This document shows, one piece after another, positions 28,471 to 38,622 of a DNA stretch of 64,000 nt. The stretch is from Lautropia sp. Its GTDB lineage: Bacteria > Pseudomonadota > Gammaproteobacteria > Burkholderiales > Burkholderiaceae_E. Position 1 is the first letter of the stretch; every line of letters starts with the position of its first letter. The translations under genes and the position numbers were made by a program. Below the pieces are notes generated by a model. That model did not search any database, was not told where the DNA came from, and was given only the letters and a program-made list of their open reading frames with translations. The stretch lies in NCBI GenBank assembly GCA_030527825.1, contig JAUNAC010000002.1, positions 382,001 through 446,000 of the forward strand, given 5' to 3'.

Positions 28471-29394
28471 ATGCGTTTTTCCATTTTTCAGGATACTGAT
28501 GTCGGTGGTCGTTCGATCAACCAGGATCGGATGGGATATTGCTTCTCTCGTGAGTCGCTGCTGATGGTGCTGGCAGATGGCATGGGGGGGCATCTGCGAG
28601 GAGAGATTGCGGCACAGATTGCCATGCAGACTGTGGCATCCATGTTCCAGCAGCAGGCCGTACCCAGGTTGCGTGATCCTGTCGCTTTTATTGAACAGGC
28701 TTTTCATGCCAGCCACCGCGAGCTACACCGCTACCGTGAGATGCATGGCATGAGTGAGTGTCCCCGCACGACTATCGTGTCGTGTGTGGTTCAGGATGGT
28801 CATGCCTGGTGGGGGCACGCAGGGGATTCAAGACTGTACCTGCTGCGCAATTCAGACGTGCTATTCCGGACACTGGATCATTCCAAGGTCCAGAGTCTGA
28901 TCAGCCTTGGGTTGATTACCGAGGCTGAGAGCGAGGTGCATCCGGAGCGGAACAAGGTTCTGAATTGCCTGGGGTCGCCCTTCGTTCCTCCTGTGGAAAT
29001 TCATGCCGCTTTCCCATTGAAGGCTGGTGATGTGGTCATGCTGTGCTCGGACGGCCTTTGGAGCGGTGTCCGACGTGATGATCTGATCAGGGAGTTCCGT
29101 GACGAACCGCTGGAGCTGGCGGTACCGCGCCTGATTCAGGCTGCGCTCAATCACAATGGCGTGGGTGCCGATAATACAACGGTGCTGGCGATGAAATGGG
29201 ATACCGAGAGTGCAGATAACGATGGTTTGCCGACGCTATCGTCCATGGGACTGCCCGATGGCGCAGTGACAACGACGATCGCAATCGCCAATAATCTTGA
29301 GGCCGAGTCTGACGATCTGACCGAGGACGAGATTGACAAGACAATTGCGGAGATTCAGGAAGCGATTCAACGCTCGAACAAGGAGTGTCCCTGA
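28471..29394 (+). CDS. PP2C-family serine/threonine phosphatase
   Basis: 307 aa. Mn/Mg-ligand motifs are visible: NQDRMGYCF, LADGMGGHLRGE, HAGDSRLYLLR, LCSDGLWSGV and GADNTTVLAM. This is the bacterial Stp-type PP2C. Length beyond the catalytic domain (about 245 aa) is an acidic linker and helix at the end. The preceding gene is a Ser/Thr kinase, so the pair probably sets the phosphorylation state of shared substrates. The two lie in the conserved betaproteobacterial block before rph-rdgB-hemW. Confidence 0.94.
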   Translation: MRFSIFQDTDVGGRSINQDRMGYCFSRESLLMVLADGMGGHLRGEIAAQIAMQTVASMFQQQAVPRLRDPVAFIEQAFHASHRELHRYREMHGMSECPRTTIVSCVVQDGHAWWGHAGDSRLYLLRNSDVLFRTLDHSKVQSLISLGLITEAESEVHPERNKVLNCLGSPFVPPVEIHAAFPLKAGDVVMLCSDGLWSGVRRDDLIREFRDEPLELAVPRLIQAALNHNGVGADNTTVLAMKWDTESADNDGLPTLSSMGLPDGAVTTTIAIANNLEAESDDLTEDEIDKTIAEIQEAIQRSNKECP

Positions 29395-29447
29395 CCCGAG
29401 GCGTATAGAATGGTAGGCTGATGCCGATTTTCAGGACAGCCTTGTTG

Positions 29448-30266
29448 ATGAGCCATTCGATTTCCCGGTCCAGACACGACGGCCGATCGCCGGATAGTCT
29501 GCGAACGGTGCGCTTTGAGCGCCATTTCACCCGCTACGCAGAGGGGTCTGTGCTGGTGTGTTTTGGTCAGACGCAGGTATTGTGTACTGCCAGCGTGCAG
29601 GAAAGTGTCCCGCCTTTTCTGCGCGGTTGCGGCCAGGGATGGGTGACGGCGGAATATGGGATGTTGCCACGCGCCACACACACCCGAGGTGAACGGGAGG
29701 CGGTTCGCGGCAAACAGTCCGGTCGTACCCAGGAGATTCAACGGTTGATTGGCCGCAGCCTGCGTGCGGTCACTGATTTGAAACGGCTGGGTGAGCGGAG
29801 CATTCATCTGGATTGTGATGTGTTGCAGGCTGATGGCGGCACCCGGACGGCAGCTATTACCGGAGCCTGGGTAGCGTTGCGCGACGCTGTCAATAGGCTG
29901 CTGGCTAACGGTGTGTTGCAGCAGGATCCATTGAGGGAGGCGGTGGCCGCGGTATCGGTGGGTATCGTGCGCACATCATCGGATGTGCTTGCGCAGGATC
30001 AGTCGCCAGGTGCAGCAGAGGCACCTGGCATATGCGTGCTTGATCTGGATTACCGGGAGGATTCCGCATGCGAAACCGACATGAATGTGGTCATGACCGC
30101 TTCAGGCGGCCTGGTGGAGATTCAGGGTACGGCAGAAGGTATACCTTTTTCCAGGTTGCAGGCTGACGCCTTGCTGGATCTGGCTGCCGGCGGCATCGGT
30201 AAATTGATAGCCCTTCAACGGCAGGCATTGCAGCAGGAAGGAGGCTGCCAGGATGGATCGGCGTGA
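29448..30266 (+). CDS. rph: Ribonuclease PH
   Basis: Phosphorolytic 3'-5' exoribonuclease trimming tRNA 3' ends. RNase PH motifs: [55 protein letters not shown] and [20 protein letters not shown], all complete. The ATG at 29448 is chosen; an in-frame ATG at 29421 would add nine residues. It overlaps rdgB by 14 bp, showing tight coupling. Confidence 0.95.
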   Translation: MSHSISRSRHDGRSPDSLRTVRFERHFTRYAEGSVLVCFGQTQVLCTASVQESVPPFLRGCGQGWVTAEYGMLPRATHTRGEREAVRGKQSGRTQEIQRLIGRSLRAVTDLKRLGERSIHLDCDVLQADGGTRTAAITGAWVALRDAVNRLLANGVLQQDPLREAVAAVSVGIVRTSSDVLAQDQSPGAAEAPGICVLDLDYREDSACETDMNVVMTASGGLVEIQGTAEGIPFSRLQADALLDLAAGGIGKLIALQRQALQQEGGCQDGSA

Positions 30267-30969
30267 TGTGCTGATGAGGTCACCGCGGCAGCTGTCAGGG
30301 CAGCGTTGGCTGCTGGCATCAGGGAATCCGGGGAAACTGCGGGAGTTTGAGGCGCTTCTGGCACCCCGCGGCGTTTCGCTGTGCAGTCAGAAGGCGCTCG
30401 GGATTGCTGATGCCGAGGAGCCATGGCCCGGGTTTGTGGAGAATGCACTGGCTAAGGCCCGTCATGGTGCAAGACACAGCGGGTTACCCACCCTGGCGGA
30501 TGACTCTGGTCTGTGCGTGCCTGCTCTGGGCGGTGCGCCGGGCGTACGTTCCGCCCGCTTTGCACTGGACTGCGAGCCGGATCCTGCCCTACAGGCCGCC
30601 TGGCAGGCCGAAGGCCGGGCCCGTCTGGATGCCGAAAATATCCGGGCGCTTCTGGCTCGCTGCAAGCCGCTCCAGCAGCCGGTCAGGGCTTATTTCTGCA
30701 GTGTGATCGTGTGGGTGGCCAGCGCGGATGATCCCCGTCCGCTGATTGCGGAAGGGCTGTGGTGGGGCATGCTGCTTGCGCAGCCGCGGGGTGAGGGCGG
30801 GTTTGGTTATGATCCCGTATTCCAGCCAGACGGTTTTGACTGTTCGGCCGCGGAGCTCTCCAGTGCCCAAAAGAACGCCGTGAGTCATCGTCAGCAGGCG
30901 CTGCGCCGCCTGAATGCATTGCTCGACGAGATGTTGGGTGAGGGGGGCGGTTCGCAGGGCCGCTCCTGA
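30253..30969 (+). CDS. rdgB: RdgB/HAM1 family non-canonical purine NTP pyrophosphatase
   Basis: Hydrolyses dITP, ITP and XTP to monophosphates, keeping deaminated purines out of nucleic acids. Signatures: [16 protein letters not shown] near the N-terminus, [35 protein letters not shown] and FGYDPVF. Length 238 aa is somewhat long owing to ~15 extra residues at the start ([14 protein letters not shown]). Translation begins inside the end of rph. Confidence 0.95.
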   Translation: MDRRDVLMRSPRQLSGQRWLLASGNPGKLREFEALLAPRGVSLCSQKALGIADAEEPWPGFVENALAKARHGARHSGLPTLADDSGLCVPALGGAPGVRSARFALDCEPDPALQAAWQAEGRARLDAENIRALLARCKPLQQPVRAYFCSVIVWVASADDPRPLIAEGLWWGMLLAQPRGEGGFGYDPVFQPDGFDCSAAELSSAQKNAVSHRQQALRRLNALLDEMLGEGGGSQGRS

Positions 30970-31026
30970 AATGGGCACTGCCCGTTACTGACGGTCCATT
31001 GACCGGGAATTTTTCATCACGCTTCC

Positions 31027-32232
31027 GTGTCTGCCACAGTCTTTCCCATTCGTCTTCATTCTGCCCGCCGGGTGCAGCTGGATGCCCTGCCGCCGCTATC
31101 GCTCTACATTCATATCCCATGGTGTCTGAAAAAGTGCCCTTACTGTGATTTCAATTCACACAACCAGCCCTCGGAAGGGCTGGATGAGGATGGCTATCTG
31201 CGAGCCCTGGAGGCAGATCTTGATGCCAGTCTGCCGCTGATCTGGGGGCGTCGGGTCGTGACGGTGTTCATTGGCGGCGGGACACCGAGTCTGTTCTCGG
31301 GCGAGGGGATTGACCGGTTGCTGGCCAGTGTGCGTGCGCGTCTGCCGCTGCTGGCGGATGTCGAAGTCACGATGGAGGCCAATCCCGGCACGTTCGAGCG
31401 GGCACGTTTTGCTGATTACCGTCAGGCGGGTGTGAATCGTCTGTCGTTGGGCATCCAGAGCTTTTCCGATCAGAAGCTGGCGGCGCTGGGCCGGGTGCAC
31501 GACGCTGCCCAGGCATGTGCAGCGGCCGAAGCCGCTGCCGAGCTGTTCGATACCTTCAATCTAGATCTGATGTATGCCTTGCCGATGCAGACTCTGGCCG
31601 AGCTGCGTGCCGATCTGACGCAAGCACTGGCTTTTGCGCCGCCGCATTTGTCCTGTTATCACCTGACGCTGGAGCCGAACACGCTTTTTGCGCGTTTTCC
31701 ACCCCCGGTGCCGGATGATGATCTGGCTGCCGCGATGCAGGATCTGATTGCCGACATGTTGTCAGCCGAGTATCAGAACTATGAAGTATCCGCCTGGGCA
31801 AGGCCGGGGCATCGTGCGCAGCACAATCTGAATTATTGGATGTTTGGCGATTATCTGGGGATTGGCGCTGGTGCCCACGGCAAGATTTCCTTTCCGGACC
31901 GGATCGTCAGGCAGGCCCGCTTCCGGCATCCCCGCCGTTATATGGAGGCGGCGCTTGCCGGTAATGCCTGTGAGATCGATCGGCAGGTCGGTGTAGCGGA
32001 TCTGCCTTTCGAATTCATGCTGAATGCGCTGCGGCTGCGTGAAGGGGTCGATCTGTCACTGTTTGAGGCGCGCACAGGACTGTCGGCCGCGGTGATCCGG
32101 GTCAAATTGCGCCAGGCGATTGAGCGGGGGTTGTTGGCTGACCGGGTGGATCGTCTGTTACCGACGCCGCTTGGTGCCCGTTTCCTGAATGATCTGTTAG
32201 AGATATTTTTGCCTGAAACAGAAGGTGTTTGA
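31027..32232 (+). CDS. hemW: Radical SAM family heme chaperone HemW
   Basis: Radical SAM protein; the CxxxCxxC cluster motif is in HIPWCLKKCPYCDFNSH (residues ~31-42). GGGTPSLF and MEANPGTFE complete the core, and FGDYLGIGAGAHGKISF and the C-terminal HemN domain are present. HemW inserts heme into respiratory enzymes rather than acting as coproporphyrinogen oxidase. Length 401 aa is normal. The start codon is GTG. It follows rdgB by 57 bp and ends 30 bp before the first NtrC site of glnA. Confidence 0.95.
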   Translation: MSATVFPIRLHSARRVQLDALPPLSLYIHIPWCLKKCPYCDFNSHNQPSEGLDEDGYLRALEADLDASLPLIWGRRVVTVFIGGGTPSLFSGEGIDRLLASVRARLPLLADVEVTMEANPGTFERARFADYRQAGVNRLSLGIQSFSDQKLAALGRVHDAAQACAAAEAAAELFDTFNLDLMYALPMQTLAELRADLTQALAFAPPHLSCYHLTLEPNTLFARFPPPVPDDDLAAAMQDLIADMLSAEYQNYEVSAWARPGHRAQHNLNYWMFGDYLGIGAGAHGKISFPDRIVRQARFRHPRRYMEAALAGNACEIDRQVGVADLPFEFMLNALRLREGVDLSLFEARTGLSAAVIRVKLRQAIERGLLADRVDRLLPTPLGARFLNDLLEIFLPETEGV

Positions 32233-32261
32233 GGAAATAGATCTCATCGAAGTGTGCAAAA

Positions 32262-32278
32262 TGCACTATGATGGTGCA
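32262..32278. promoter_or_regulatory. NtrC enhancer site 1 upstream of glnA
   Basis: TGCACTATGATGGTGCA contains GCAC-N7-GTGC, the same 15-mer layout as the NtrC sites of the enterobacterial glnA promoter. Its centre is about 290 bp upstream of the predicted sigma-54 start. Confidence 0.8.
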
Positions 32279-32304
32279 ACGATGTCGATCAAGTCGCGCC
32301 TTGA

Positions 32305-32321
32305 TGCACAGATTTGGTGCA
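32305..32321. promoter_or_regulatory. NtrC enhancer site 2 upstream of glnA
   Basis: TGCACAGATTTGGTGCA is a second GCAC-N7-GTGC element, centred 43 bp from the first, about four helical turns, suitable for cooperative NtrC binding. Confidence 0.8.
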
Positions 32322-32535
32322 TTGAAAGGCCGGTCAGGAGGATGGCTGCTGGCGAGCAATGCTGCTCTTGGGTAAAGATAGGGGGTAGAAGAGCACGGGT
32401 GGCAAATGGAATTGTCCAGTTTTGTGGGTTTTTGCATAGATTTCGGGGGAAATACCACTCGATATCCGCTACCTTGCTGGAGAAATGGCCAGAATAGTCG
32501 CCGGTTGGGAGATTTTTCTGCGGGAAGTGGATAGT

Positions 32536-32551
32536 TGGCATGTTTCCTGCT
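32536..32551 (+). promoter_or_regulatory. Sigma-54 promoter of glnA
   Basis: TGGCATGTTTCCTGCT matches the -24/-12 consensus TGGCACG-N4-TTGCW with correct GG-to-GC spacing of 10. Transcription would start near 32562, about 80 nt before the glnA ATG. Confidence 0.75.
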
Positions 32552-32640
32552 TGATAATCGGACAAGGGTGATGCAGACAGGTATCACCAGCCCTTGGGGC
32601 CGTCATCCGGTCTATGACCAGTGAACAGGAGCAGTGCAAC

Positions 32641-34053
32641 ATGGCAAGTGCCAAAGAAGTGATGAAAAAGATTGCAGATAACGAAGTGAAATTCGTTGAT
32701 CTGCGTTTTACAGATACGCGCGGCAAAGAGCAGCATATTACGGTGCCTGTCTCGCATTTCGATGAAGATCGCTTCACCGATGGCCAGGCGTTCGACGGCT
32801 CGTCGCTGGCTGGCTGGAAAGGCATTCAGGCTTCGGACATGCTGCTGATCCCGGATGCTGATACAGCGGTCATGGATCCGTTTCGTGAAGAGGCAACCCT
32901 TATTCTGACCTGCGATGTGGTGGAACCAGGAGAGGGTAAGGGTTACGATCGTGATCCGCGCTCGATTGCCCGACGTGCCGAAGCCTATCTCAAGGCGTCC
33001 GGTGTGGGTGATACGGCGTTTTTTGGCCCCGAACCGGAGTTCTTCATTTTTGACTCGGTGACCTGGCAGCAGGACATGTCTGGCAGCTGTGTCCGTATCG
33101 ACTCGGAGGAGGCATCGTGGTCGACCGACAAGAAGTTCAACGGTTTCAACAGCGGTCACCGTCCAGCGGTGAAAGGGGGATATCTGCCGGTGCCGCCGGT
33201 AGACTCGTTCCAGGATATCCGCTCGGAAATGGTGCTGTTGCTGGAGCAGATGGGGGTACCAGTCGAGGTTCATCACCACGAAGTGGCCGGTGCTGGCCAA
33301 TGTGAAATCGGAACCAAGTTTGCTCCGCTGGTTCAGCGGGCTGACTGGTTGCAGCGGATGAAGTACGTTATCCACAATGTTGCGCACGCCTATGGAAAAA
33401 CCGCAACGTTCATGCCCAAGCCCCTGGTGGGTGACAATGGATCGGGCATGCATGTTCACATGTCGATCTGGAAGGACAACAGCAACCTGTTTGCAGGGGA
33501 CAAGTACGCGGGTCTGTCGGACTTTGCGCTCTATTACATTGGTGGCATCATCAAGCATGCCCGTGCGCTGAACGCCTTGACCAATCCAAGTACCAATTCA
33601 TACAAACGGCTGGTGCCGCATTACGAGGCGCCGGTCAAGCTAGCCTATTCGGCACGTAACCGTTCGGCTTCGATCCGGATTCCGTTTGTTTCCAGCGTCA
33701 AGGCTCGCCGCATCGAGGCCCGCTTTCCTGACCCGGCGGCCAATCCCTATCTCGCGTTTGCTGCGCTCCTGATGGCTGGGCTGGATGGTGTGCAGAATCG
33801 TATTCATCCAGGTGATCCCGCCGAGAAAAACCTGTATGACCTGCCGCCGGAAGAAGACGCGAAGATTCCCACGGTCTGCCACTCGCTTGATATGGCGCTG
33901 GAATCGCTCGACCGTGACCGCGAGTTTCTGACGCGGGGTGGCGTCTTCAGCAACGATATGATTGATGCATTCATTGCATTGAAAATGGAAGAGGTGACCC
34001 GTTTGCGGATGGTGCCGCATCCGGTTGAGTTCGATATGTATTACTCCAGTTGA
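32641..34053 (+). CDS. glnA: Glutamine synthetase type I
   Basis: ATP-dependent ammonia assimilation into glutamate, as a dodecamer. Motifs: [30 protein letters not shown], the ATP-site [18 protein letters not shown], and the adenylylation loop NLYDLPPEE with Tyr399, so activity is probably under GlnE control. Length 470 aa is normal for GSI-beta. AGGAG lies 10 nt before the ATG at 32641. It is preceded by two NtrC sites and a sigma-54 promoter, and ntrB/ntrC follow after one small gene. Confidence 0.97.
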   Translation: MASAKEVMKKIADNEVKFVDLRFTDTRGKEQHITVPVSHFDEDRFTDGQAFDGSSLAGWKGIQASDMLLIPDADTAVMDPFREEATLILTCDVVEPGEGKGYDRDPRSIARRAEAYLKASGVGDTAFFGPEPEFFIFDSVTWQQDMSGSCVRIDSEEASWSTDKKFNGFNSGHRPAVKGGYLPVPPVDSFQDIRSEMVLLLEQMGVPVEVHHHEVAGAGQCEIGTKFAPLVQRADWLQRMKYVIHNVAHAYGKTATFMPKPLVGDNGSGMHVHMSIWKDNSNLFAGDKYAGLSDFALYYIGGIIKHARALNALTNPSTNSYKRLVPHYEAPVKLAYSARNRSASIRIPFVSSVKARRIEARFPDPAANPYLAFAALLMAGLDGVQNRIHPGDPAEKNLYDLPPEEDAKIPTVCHSLDMALESLDRDREFLTRGGVFSNDMIDAFIALKMEEVTRLRMVPHPVEFDMYYSS

Positions 34054-34098
34054 GTCCAGCCGGAGGGCCGACGCGATCCTGTACCGTCTGTCCGTCCG

Positions 34099-34119
34099 GC
34101 GCCTGTTCCAGACAGGCGC
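34099..34119. repeat. Hairpin downstream of glnA
   Basis: GCGCCTGT and ACAGGCGC pair perfectly with a 5-nt loop. There is no proper T run after it (AGCATTTCAT), so it may slow or protect the glnA transcript rather than end it, or be a weak terminator. Confidence 0.5.
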
Positions 34120-34197
34120 AGCATTTCATCCGATGCCTGGTGTCAGCGTTGTGCCGCTGCCCAGGACAGGCGCCCGGACGTGCCCTTTACCGCTAGA

Positions 34198-34226
34198 CTG
34201 ACAGTATCTGCACTTTTACGGATAAT
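34198..34226 (+). promoter_or_regulatory. Sigma-70-type promoter between glnA and the DUF4124 gene
   Basis: CTGACA (34198-34203), a 17-bp spacer, then GATAAT (34221-34226). The start site would be near 34233, at the first possible ATG (34232), which argues that translation begins at the later ATG at 34340. Confidence 0.6.
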
Positions 34227-34339
34227 GTTGTATGAACAGAATTCATGGCCTGGATCTGTCCGGGCGTAGGATCGGCGGAAACGGACGTGTACGGGAGTTG
34301 CTGGCGCAGGTGGGTCGGGTCAATCAGGTGCCAGGGGCG

Positions 34340-34807
34340 ATGGCTCATGTCCTGGGCCGCTGGTTTGTGCTGGGTGGTTTGTGTCTGGCGGTATTCAGCC
34401 AGGGTGCAATGGCGCAGTCTGCGACGGCGGTTTATCGTTGTGAGGGACGGGACGGCACGCCACTTTATCAGAATGTACCTGGCAAAGGGTGCCGTCAGCT
34501 AGATCTGCCGCCCATCAACAGCGTGCCTGCTGCAAAATTGCCCTTGTCAAGCACTTCCCGTACACCGGATGCCCGGCAGGAAAATCGGGATTCTGATCGG
34601 CGTCGCATTCTGGAGCAGGAGCTGACGCGCGAACAGGCCCGTTTGGATGAAGTACGCAGGGAATACAACGATGGTGCACCAGAACGGCAGGGTGATGAGC
34701 GTAACTATCAGAAGTACCTGGATCGTGTAGCGCATCTGAAGGATCAGTTGAACCAGGCCCAGCAGAATGTCAGTTCGTTGAGACGGGAGATCGACTCGCT
34801 GCACTGA
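34340..34807 (+). CDS. Exported DUF4124 domain protein with coiled coil
   Basis: About 155 aa. The signal peptide MAHVLGRWFVLGGLCLAVFS ends near GAMAQ, followed by a DUF4124 domain (AVYRCEGRDGTPLYQNVPGK) and a long charged helix with coiled-coil character (residues ~90-155). DUF4124 proteins are periplasmic and of unknown function. The gene is regularly found between glnA and ntrB in Burkholderiales. A longer form from 34232 is open, but it would bury the signal peptide and coincide with the predicted transcription start. Confidence 0.8.
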   Translation: MAHVLGRWFVLGGLCLAVFSQGAMAQSATAVYRCEGRDGTPLYQNVPGKGCRQLDLPPINSVPAAKLPLSSTSRTPDARQENRDSDRRRILEQELTREQARLDEVRREYNDGAPERQGDERNYQKYLDRVAHLKDQLNQAQQNVSSLRREIDSLH

Positions 34808-34922
34808 CATTCTGCATGGGAGGGCAGTTGTCCTGGTACCTTTCCTGATGTTGTTTGTCTTGTACCGGTGCGCGATGCGTGCGTCGGCCAGCGCATCGAG
34901 GTACGCGGGGGAAAGCAGATAG

Positions 34923-36026
34923 ATGGCCGGGATCGGAATGGTTCAGGAGCGCTTTTCCGGACTTGACCTCTTGGGGTCAGGTGTGGTGGTGCTGGATGGA
35001 CGAGGATGTGCGCGTTTTATCAACCTGGCTGCCTGTCAGCTGTTGGGGCTGACACCCCGGCGAGTGTTGGGACAGCACTTTGTATCGCTGTTTTTAAATT
35101 CGCAGCCACTGGCTGGCTGGCTGGAGCAGGTTGCCACCCGTGCATTTGGTCAGCAGGGTCTGGATATTTCGCTGACCCTGCCGGGTCATGAGGCGGTGTC
35201 GGTACATTGTCTGGCCGTGGTCCTGGAGGAGCCTTGGCTGGTCGGCTCCGCGGATGCTGGCAAGGGGGAGGGCGGACATTCGGCATTGCTGCTGGAGCTA
35301 CATGAAACGGATCGGCGGCGGCGGCTTGAGCGGGAGCAGTACCTGCATGAAGCGGCTCGGGGGCAGCGCGAGATGTTGCGCAATCTGGCCCATGAGATCC
35401 GGAACCCGCTGGGAGGCATTCGCGGAGCGGCACAGCTGCTGGAATCTGATCCGGAGCCTGGTGAATTGCGTGAATACACGAGTGTCATCATCAAGGAAGC
35501 CGACCGGCTGCAAATGCTGCTGGACCGGTTACTGGTGAGCGATCAGTCCAAACCGCGTCCGATGGCGCCGACCAATATTCATGAGATATGTGAACGGGTC
35601 AGGCTGCTTGTGCAGGCCGAATATACCGATGGATTGACTATCGAACGTGATTTTGATACTAGCCTGCCCGAACTTCAGGCGGATAAAGAGCAGTTAATTC
35701 AGGCACTGTTGAACCTGGTGCGCAATGCGGCCCAGGCAATGCGGGGGGATGGTCATATTCTGCTGAAAACCCGTATTGCCCGACAGGTGGTGATTAATCG
35801 TGTTGGCTATCGTCTGGCACTGGTGCTGCATGTCATTGACGACGGCCCGGGGGTGCCTCCGGAACTGATGGATCGCATTTTCCTGCCGCTGGTCAGCCAT
35901 CGTGAGGGAGGAAGCGGGCTGGGTCTGTCGCTGGCACAGGCATTCGTTGAACGTCATGGAGGCAGTATCGAATGCGAGAGCCGGGTCGGGCGGACGGATT
36001 TTCGGATATTGCTACCCCTGTTGTGA
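34923..36026 (+). CDS. ntrB: Nitrogen regulation sensor kinase NtrB (GlnL)
   Basis: Cytosolic histidine kinase/phosphatase controlling NtrC in response to PII. A PAS domain covers residues ~8-125 (VVVLDGRGCARFINLAACQL), the dimerisation/phosphoacceptor H-box is LRNLAHEIRNPLGGIRGAAQ with His157, and the ATPase domain has the N box (LLNLVRNAAQAM), DDGPGVPPEL and GGSGLGLSLAQ. No membrane segment is seen, as expected. Length 367 aa is normal. Eleven bases separate its stop from the ntrC ATG. Confidence 0.95.
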   Translation: MAGIGMVQERFSGLDLLGSGVVVLDGRGCARFINLAACQLLGLTPRRVLGQHFVSLFLNSQPLAGWLEQVATRAFGQQGLDISLTLPGHEAVSVHCLAVVLEEPWLVGSADAGKGEGGHSALLLELHETDRRRRLEREQYLHEAARGQREMLRNLAHEIRNPLGGIRGAAQLLESDPEPGELREYTSVIIKEADRLQMLLDRLLVSDQSKPRPMAPTNIHEICERVRLLVQAEYTDGLTIERDFDTSLPELQADKEQLIQALLNLVRNAAQAMRGDGHILLKTRIARQVVINRVGYRLALVLHVIDDGPGVPPELMDRIFLPLVSHREGGSGLGLSLAQAFVERHGGSIECESRVGRTDFRILLPLL

Positions 36027-36037
36027 GGGATGTGGTG

Positions 36038-37573
36038 ATGGTGGGTGAGACACAGGCCAGTGTGTGGGTGGTGGATGATGATCAATCGATCCGGTGGGTG
36101 CTGACGCGCGCGCTGAGCCGGGTTGGCTTTCAGGTGCGCAGCTTCCCGGTAGCCGCCGAGGCACTGGCCGCGTTGGAGGAGGGTGGGCCGGATGTGGTGG
36201 TGTCGGATATCCGGATGCCCGGTGCTAGTGGTATTGAATTGCTGTACCAGTTGCGTCAGTGGCGGCGGAGTCTGCCTGTGATCATTATGACCGCTTACTC
36301 CGATCTGGATAGTGCGGTGTCAACCTTCCAGGCTGGTGCATTCGATTATTTGCCAAAGCCTTTCGATCTGGTACAGGCTGTGGAGATGGTCAGGCGTGCT
36401 GCGCAGGTGAGTACGCTGGCGCGAGGGCCACGGGGAGACGTGGCGGATTCTGCCGTTGCCGTTGGCAAAGACAGCGGCATTCTGGGGCGGGCACCATCCA
36501 TGCAGGCCGTATTCCGGGCCATAGGTCGCTTGTCGCAGTCCGCGGCTACGGTACTCGTGACGGGTGAATCGGGTAGTGGCAAGGAGCTGGTTGCGCGTGC
36601 ACTGCACCGGCACAGTGCTCGTGCGGATCGACCTTTTGTGGCACTGAATATGGCAGCCATTCCCCGAGATCTGCTGGAATCGGAGCTGTTCGGTCATGAG
36701 CGGGGGGCCTTTACGGGAGCTCAGTCGATGCGCCGCGGACGGTTTGAGCAGGCGGAGGGAGGGACGCTTTTTCTGGACGAGATCGGTGATATGCCGGCTG
36801 AGCTGCAGACCCGCCTGTTGCGGGTTCTGTCGGAGGGCAGTTTCTATCGGGTCGGGGGCAGTGAGCCGGTGCAGAGCAGCGTGCGGGTTATCGCGGCGAC
36901 TCACCAGGATCTGGAAACACGGGTGTCTGCCGGGCTATTTCGGGGGGATCTTTTTCATCGCCTCAATGTGATTCGGCTGCGATTGCCCCCACTGCGTGAG
37001 CGGGTTGAGGATATTCCGGTGCTGGCCAGACATTTTCTGGGAGTGAGCGCACGGTCAATGGGGATGGAGAGCAAGCAGCTGAGTGTGCCGGCGTTACAGG
37101 CATTGGCTGCTTATTCATGGCCGGGCAATGTGCGTCAGCTGGAGAATGTGTGTCACTGGTTGACCGTGATGACGGCGGCACCAGTCATCATGCCAGATGA
37201 TCTGCCACCTGAGATCAGCGAAGGGATTGGTCTGGGCGAGCATGTGGATGTTATCCAGGCAAAGGAGGATGTTGCGCTAGTCGGAGAATTGGAGCGGGAG
37301 CGGCAATCTGCTGTCCATCTGTCCGGTGACGTGAGTCTGGTGCAGATGACGGACTGGACGCGGGCACTGGCGCAGACGGTTCGACAGTTATTGGCTGATG
37401 CAACGGTGCAGGATGTGATGCCTCGTCTGGGCCAGATATTTGAGCGCACACTGATGCAGGAGGCTTTGCAGCATACCGGCGGTCAACGCGCCGAGGCGGC
37501 ACGTCGGTTAGGGATTGGCCGCAATACCATGACACGCAAAATTCGCGACCTGGGGTTGGATGACGTTATCTGA
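36038..37573 (+). CDS. ntrC: Nitrogen regulation response regulator NtrC (GlnG)
   Basis: Sigma-54 activator. Receiver domain residues 1-120 with VVDDDQ and phosphoacceptor Asp57 (VVSDIRMPG); AAA+ domain with Walker [11 protein letters not shown], the sigma-54 contact motif GAFTGA and Walker [11 protein letters not shown]-terminal Fis-type helix-turn-helix ([20 protein letters not shown]). At 511 aa it is about 40 residues longer than E. coli NtrC, mainly in the linker before the helix-turn-helix. The ATG at 36038 is chosen; a shadow start at 35972 lies inside ntrB. It is predicted to act at the two sites upstream of glnA. Confidence 0.96.
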   Translation: MVGETQASVWVVDDDQSIRWVLTRALSRVGFQVRSFPVAAEALAALEEGGPDVVVSDIRMPGASGIELLYQLRQWRRSLPVIIMTAYSDLDSAVSTFQAGAFDYLPKPFDLVQAVEMVRRAAQVSTLARGPRGDVADSAVAVGKDSGILGRAPSMQAVFRAIGRLSQSAATVLVTGESGSGKELVARALHRHSARADRPFVALNMAAIPRDLLESELFGHERGAFTGAQSMRRGRFEQAEGGTLFLDEIGDMPAELQTRLLRVLSEGSFYRVGGSEPVQSSVRVIAATHQDLETRVSAGLFRGDLFHRLNVIRLRLPPLRERVEDIPVLARHFLGVSARSMGMESKQLSVPALQALAAYSWPGNVRQLENVCHWLTVMTAAPVIMPDDLPPEISEGIGLGEHVDVIQAKEDVALVGELERERQSAVHLSGDVSLVQMTDWTRALAQTVRQLLADATVQDVMPRLGQIFERTLMQEALQHTGGQRAEAARRLGIGRNTMTRKIRDLGLDDVI

Positions 37574-37749
37574 GCCAGATCGTCGTCAAGGGGAATGAGC
37601 GGGCAGTGACGGGTGTTGCAGGCGGGTATCGGGCTTGCGGTAATATTGCTTGGTTTGGGCACCCCACGCTGAGTGCGGGTGATCGTCTGGGTAGCCCGGC
37701 CAGGGGTGTGACCGCCGGCATCGGGGCGTGACTGGTGTGAGGTGGGATC

Positions 37750-38622
37750 ATGGTGTCAGAACGGGGGGCGCCCGATGTACAGCGGCAAGCTGGTGCAAGA
37801 CCGTTGATCCGGCTGGAACGGCTGTGCAAGTCATTCTCGCTGGCGGACGGGGAGCGATTTGATGCCGTGCGTGATGTTTCCCTGCAGGTCAATCAGGGGG
37901 ATGCGCTGGGACTGATTGGGCGCAGTGGTGCTGGTAAATCGACTCTCTTGCGACTTATCAATCTGCTGGAGCGTCCAGATAGCGGTAGGGTGTTTGTAGC
38001 GGAACAGGAGCTGACAGCACTGCGTAAACAGCAGCTGAGGGCGGCCCGACAGCGGATCGGCATGATTTTTCAGCAGTTCAATCTGTTGCAGAACGCTTCT
38101 GTATTTGACAATATCGCTTTCCCTTTGCGCATTCACGGCTCACACAACCGGCAGCAGATCCAAGATCGGGTCCGGGAATGTGTGGAGGTGGTTGGCCTTG
38201 CAGACCGGCTGGATCATTATCCGGCGCAGTTGTCGGGTGGGCAGAAGCAGCGTGTGGCGATTGCCCGGGCTCTGGCACCGTCTCCCAGGGTGTTACTGTG
38301 TGATGAACCCACCTCGGCGCTGGATGCGGAGACCACGCGTTCCGTGCTAGCCACGCTGAAAGAAATCAATCAGCGGCTGGGGGTGACGATTGTGATCGTG
38401 ACACATGAGCTATCGGTTGTGAAGACGCTTTGCCGGCAGGTGGCTGTGATTGAACAGGGCCTGCTGGTTGAGGAGATGAATCTGAACGCAGGCCAGCCGC
38501 TAAAGCCGGTATCTGCGCTTGGTCGCGAGCTGGCGCAGATGCTGAATGATGCGGCTGGACGGACCGATGCGCAGGTGGAGTCGGTACAGCACAATCCCGT
38601 ACGGGGGCAGAACGATGGTTGA
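37750..38622 (+). CDS. metN: Methionine-type ABC transporter ATP-binding protein, MetN-like
   Basis: ABC ATPase with Walker A GRSGAGKSTL, Q-loop FQQFNLL, signature LSGGQKQRVAIARAL and Walker B VLLCDEPTSALD. It is closest in pattern to MetN, but at 290 aa it lacks most of the C-terminal NIL (ACT-like) domain that gives methionine feedback inhibition in full-length MetN of ~340 aa. GAGGTGGG lies 7 nt before the ATG. It overlaps metI by 8 bp. No MetQ-type binding protein gene follows, so substrate is uncertain. Confidence 0.88.
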   Translation: MVSERGAPDVQRQAGARPLIRLERLCKSFSLADGERFDAVRDVSLQVNQGDALGLIGRSGAGKSTLLRLINLLERPDSGRVFVAEQELTALRKQQLRAARQRIGMIFQQFNLLQNASVFDNIAFPLRIHGSHNRQQIQDRVRECVEVVGLADRLDHYPAQLSGGQKQRVAIARALAPSPRVLLCDEPTSALDAETTRSVLATLKEINQRLGVTIVIVTHELSVVKTLCRQVAVIEQGLLVEEMNLNAGQPLKPVSALGRELAQMLNDAAGRTDAQVESVQHNPVRGQNDG

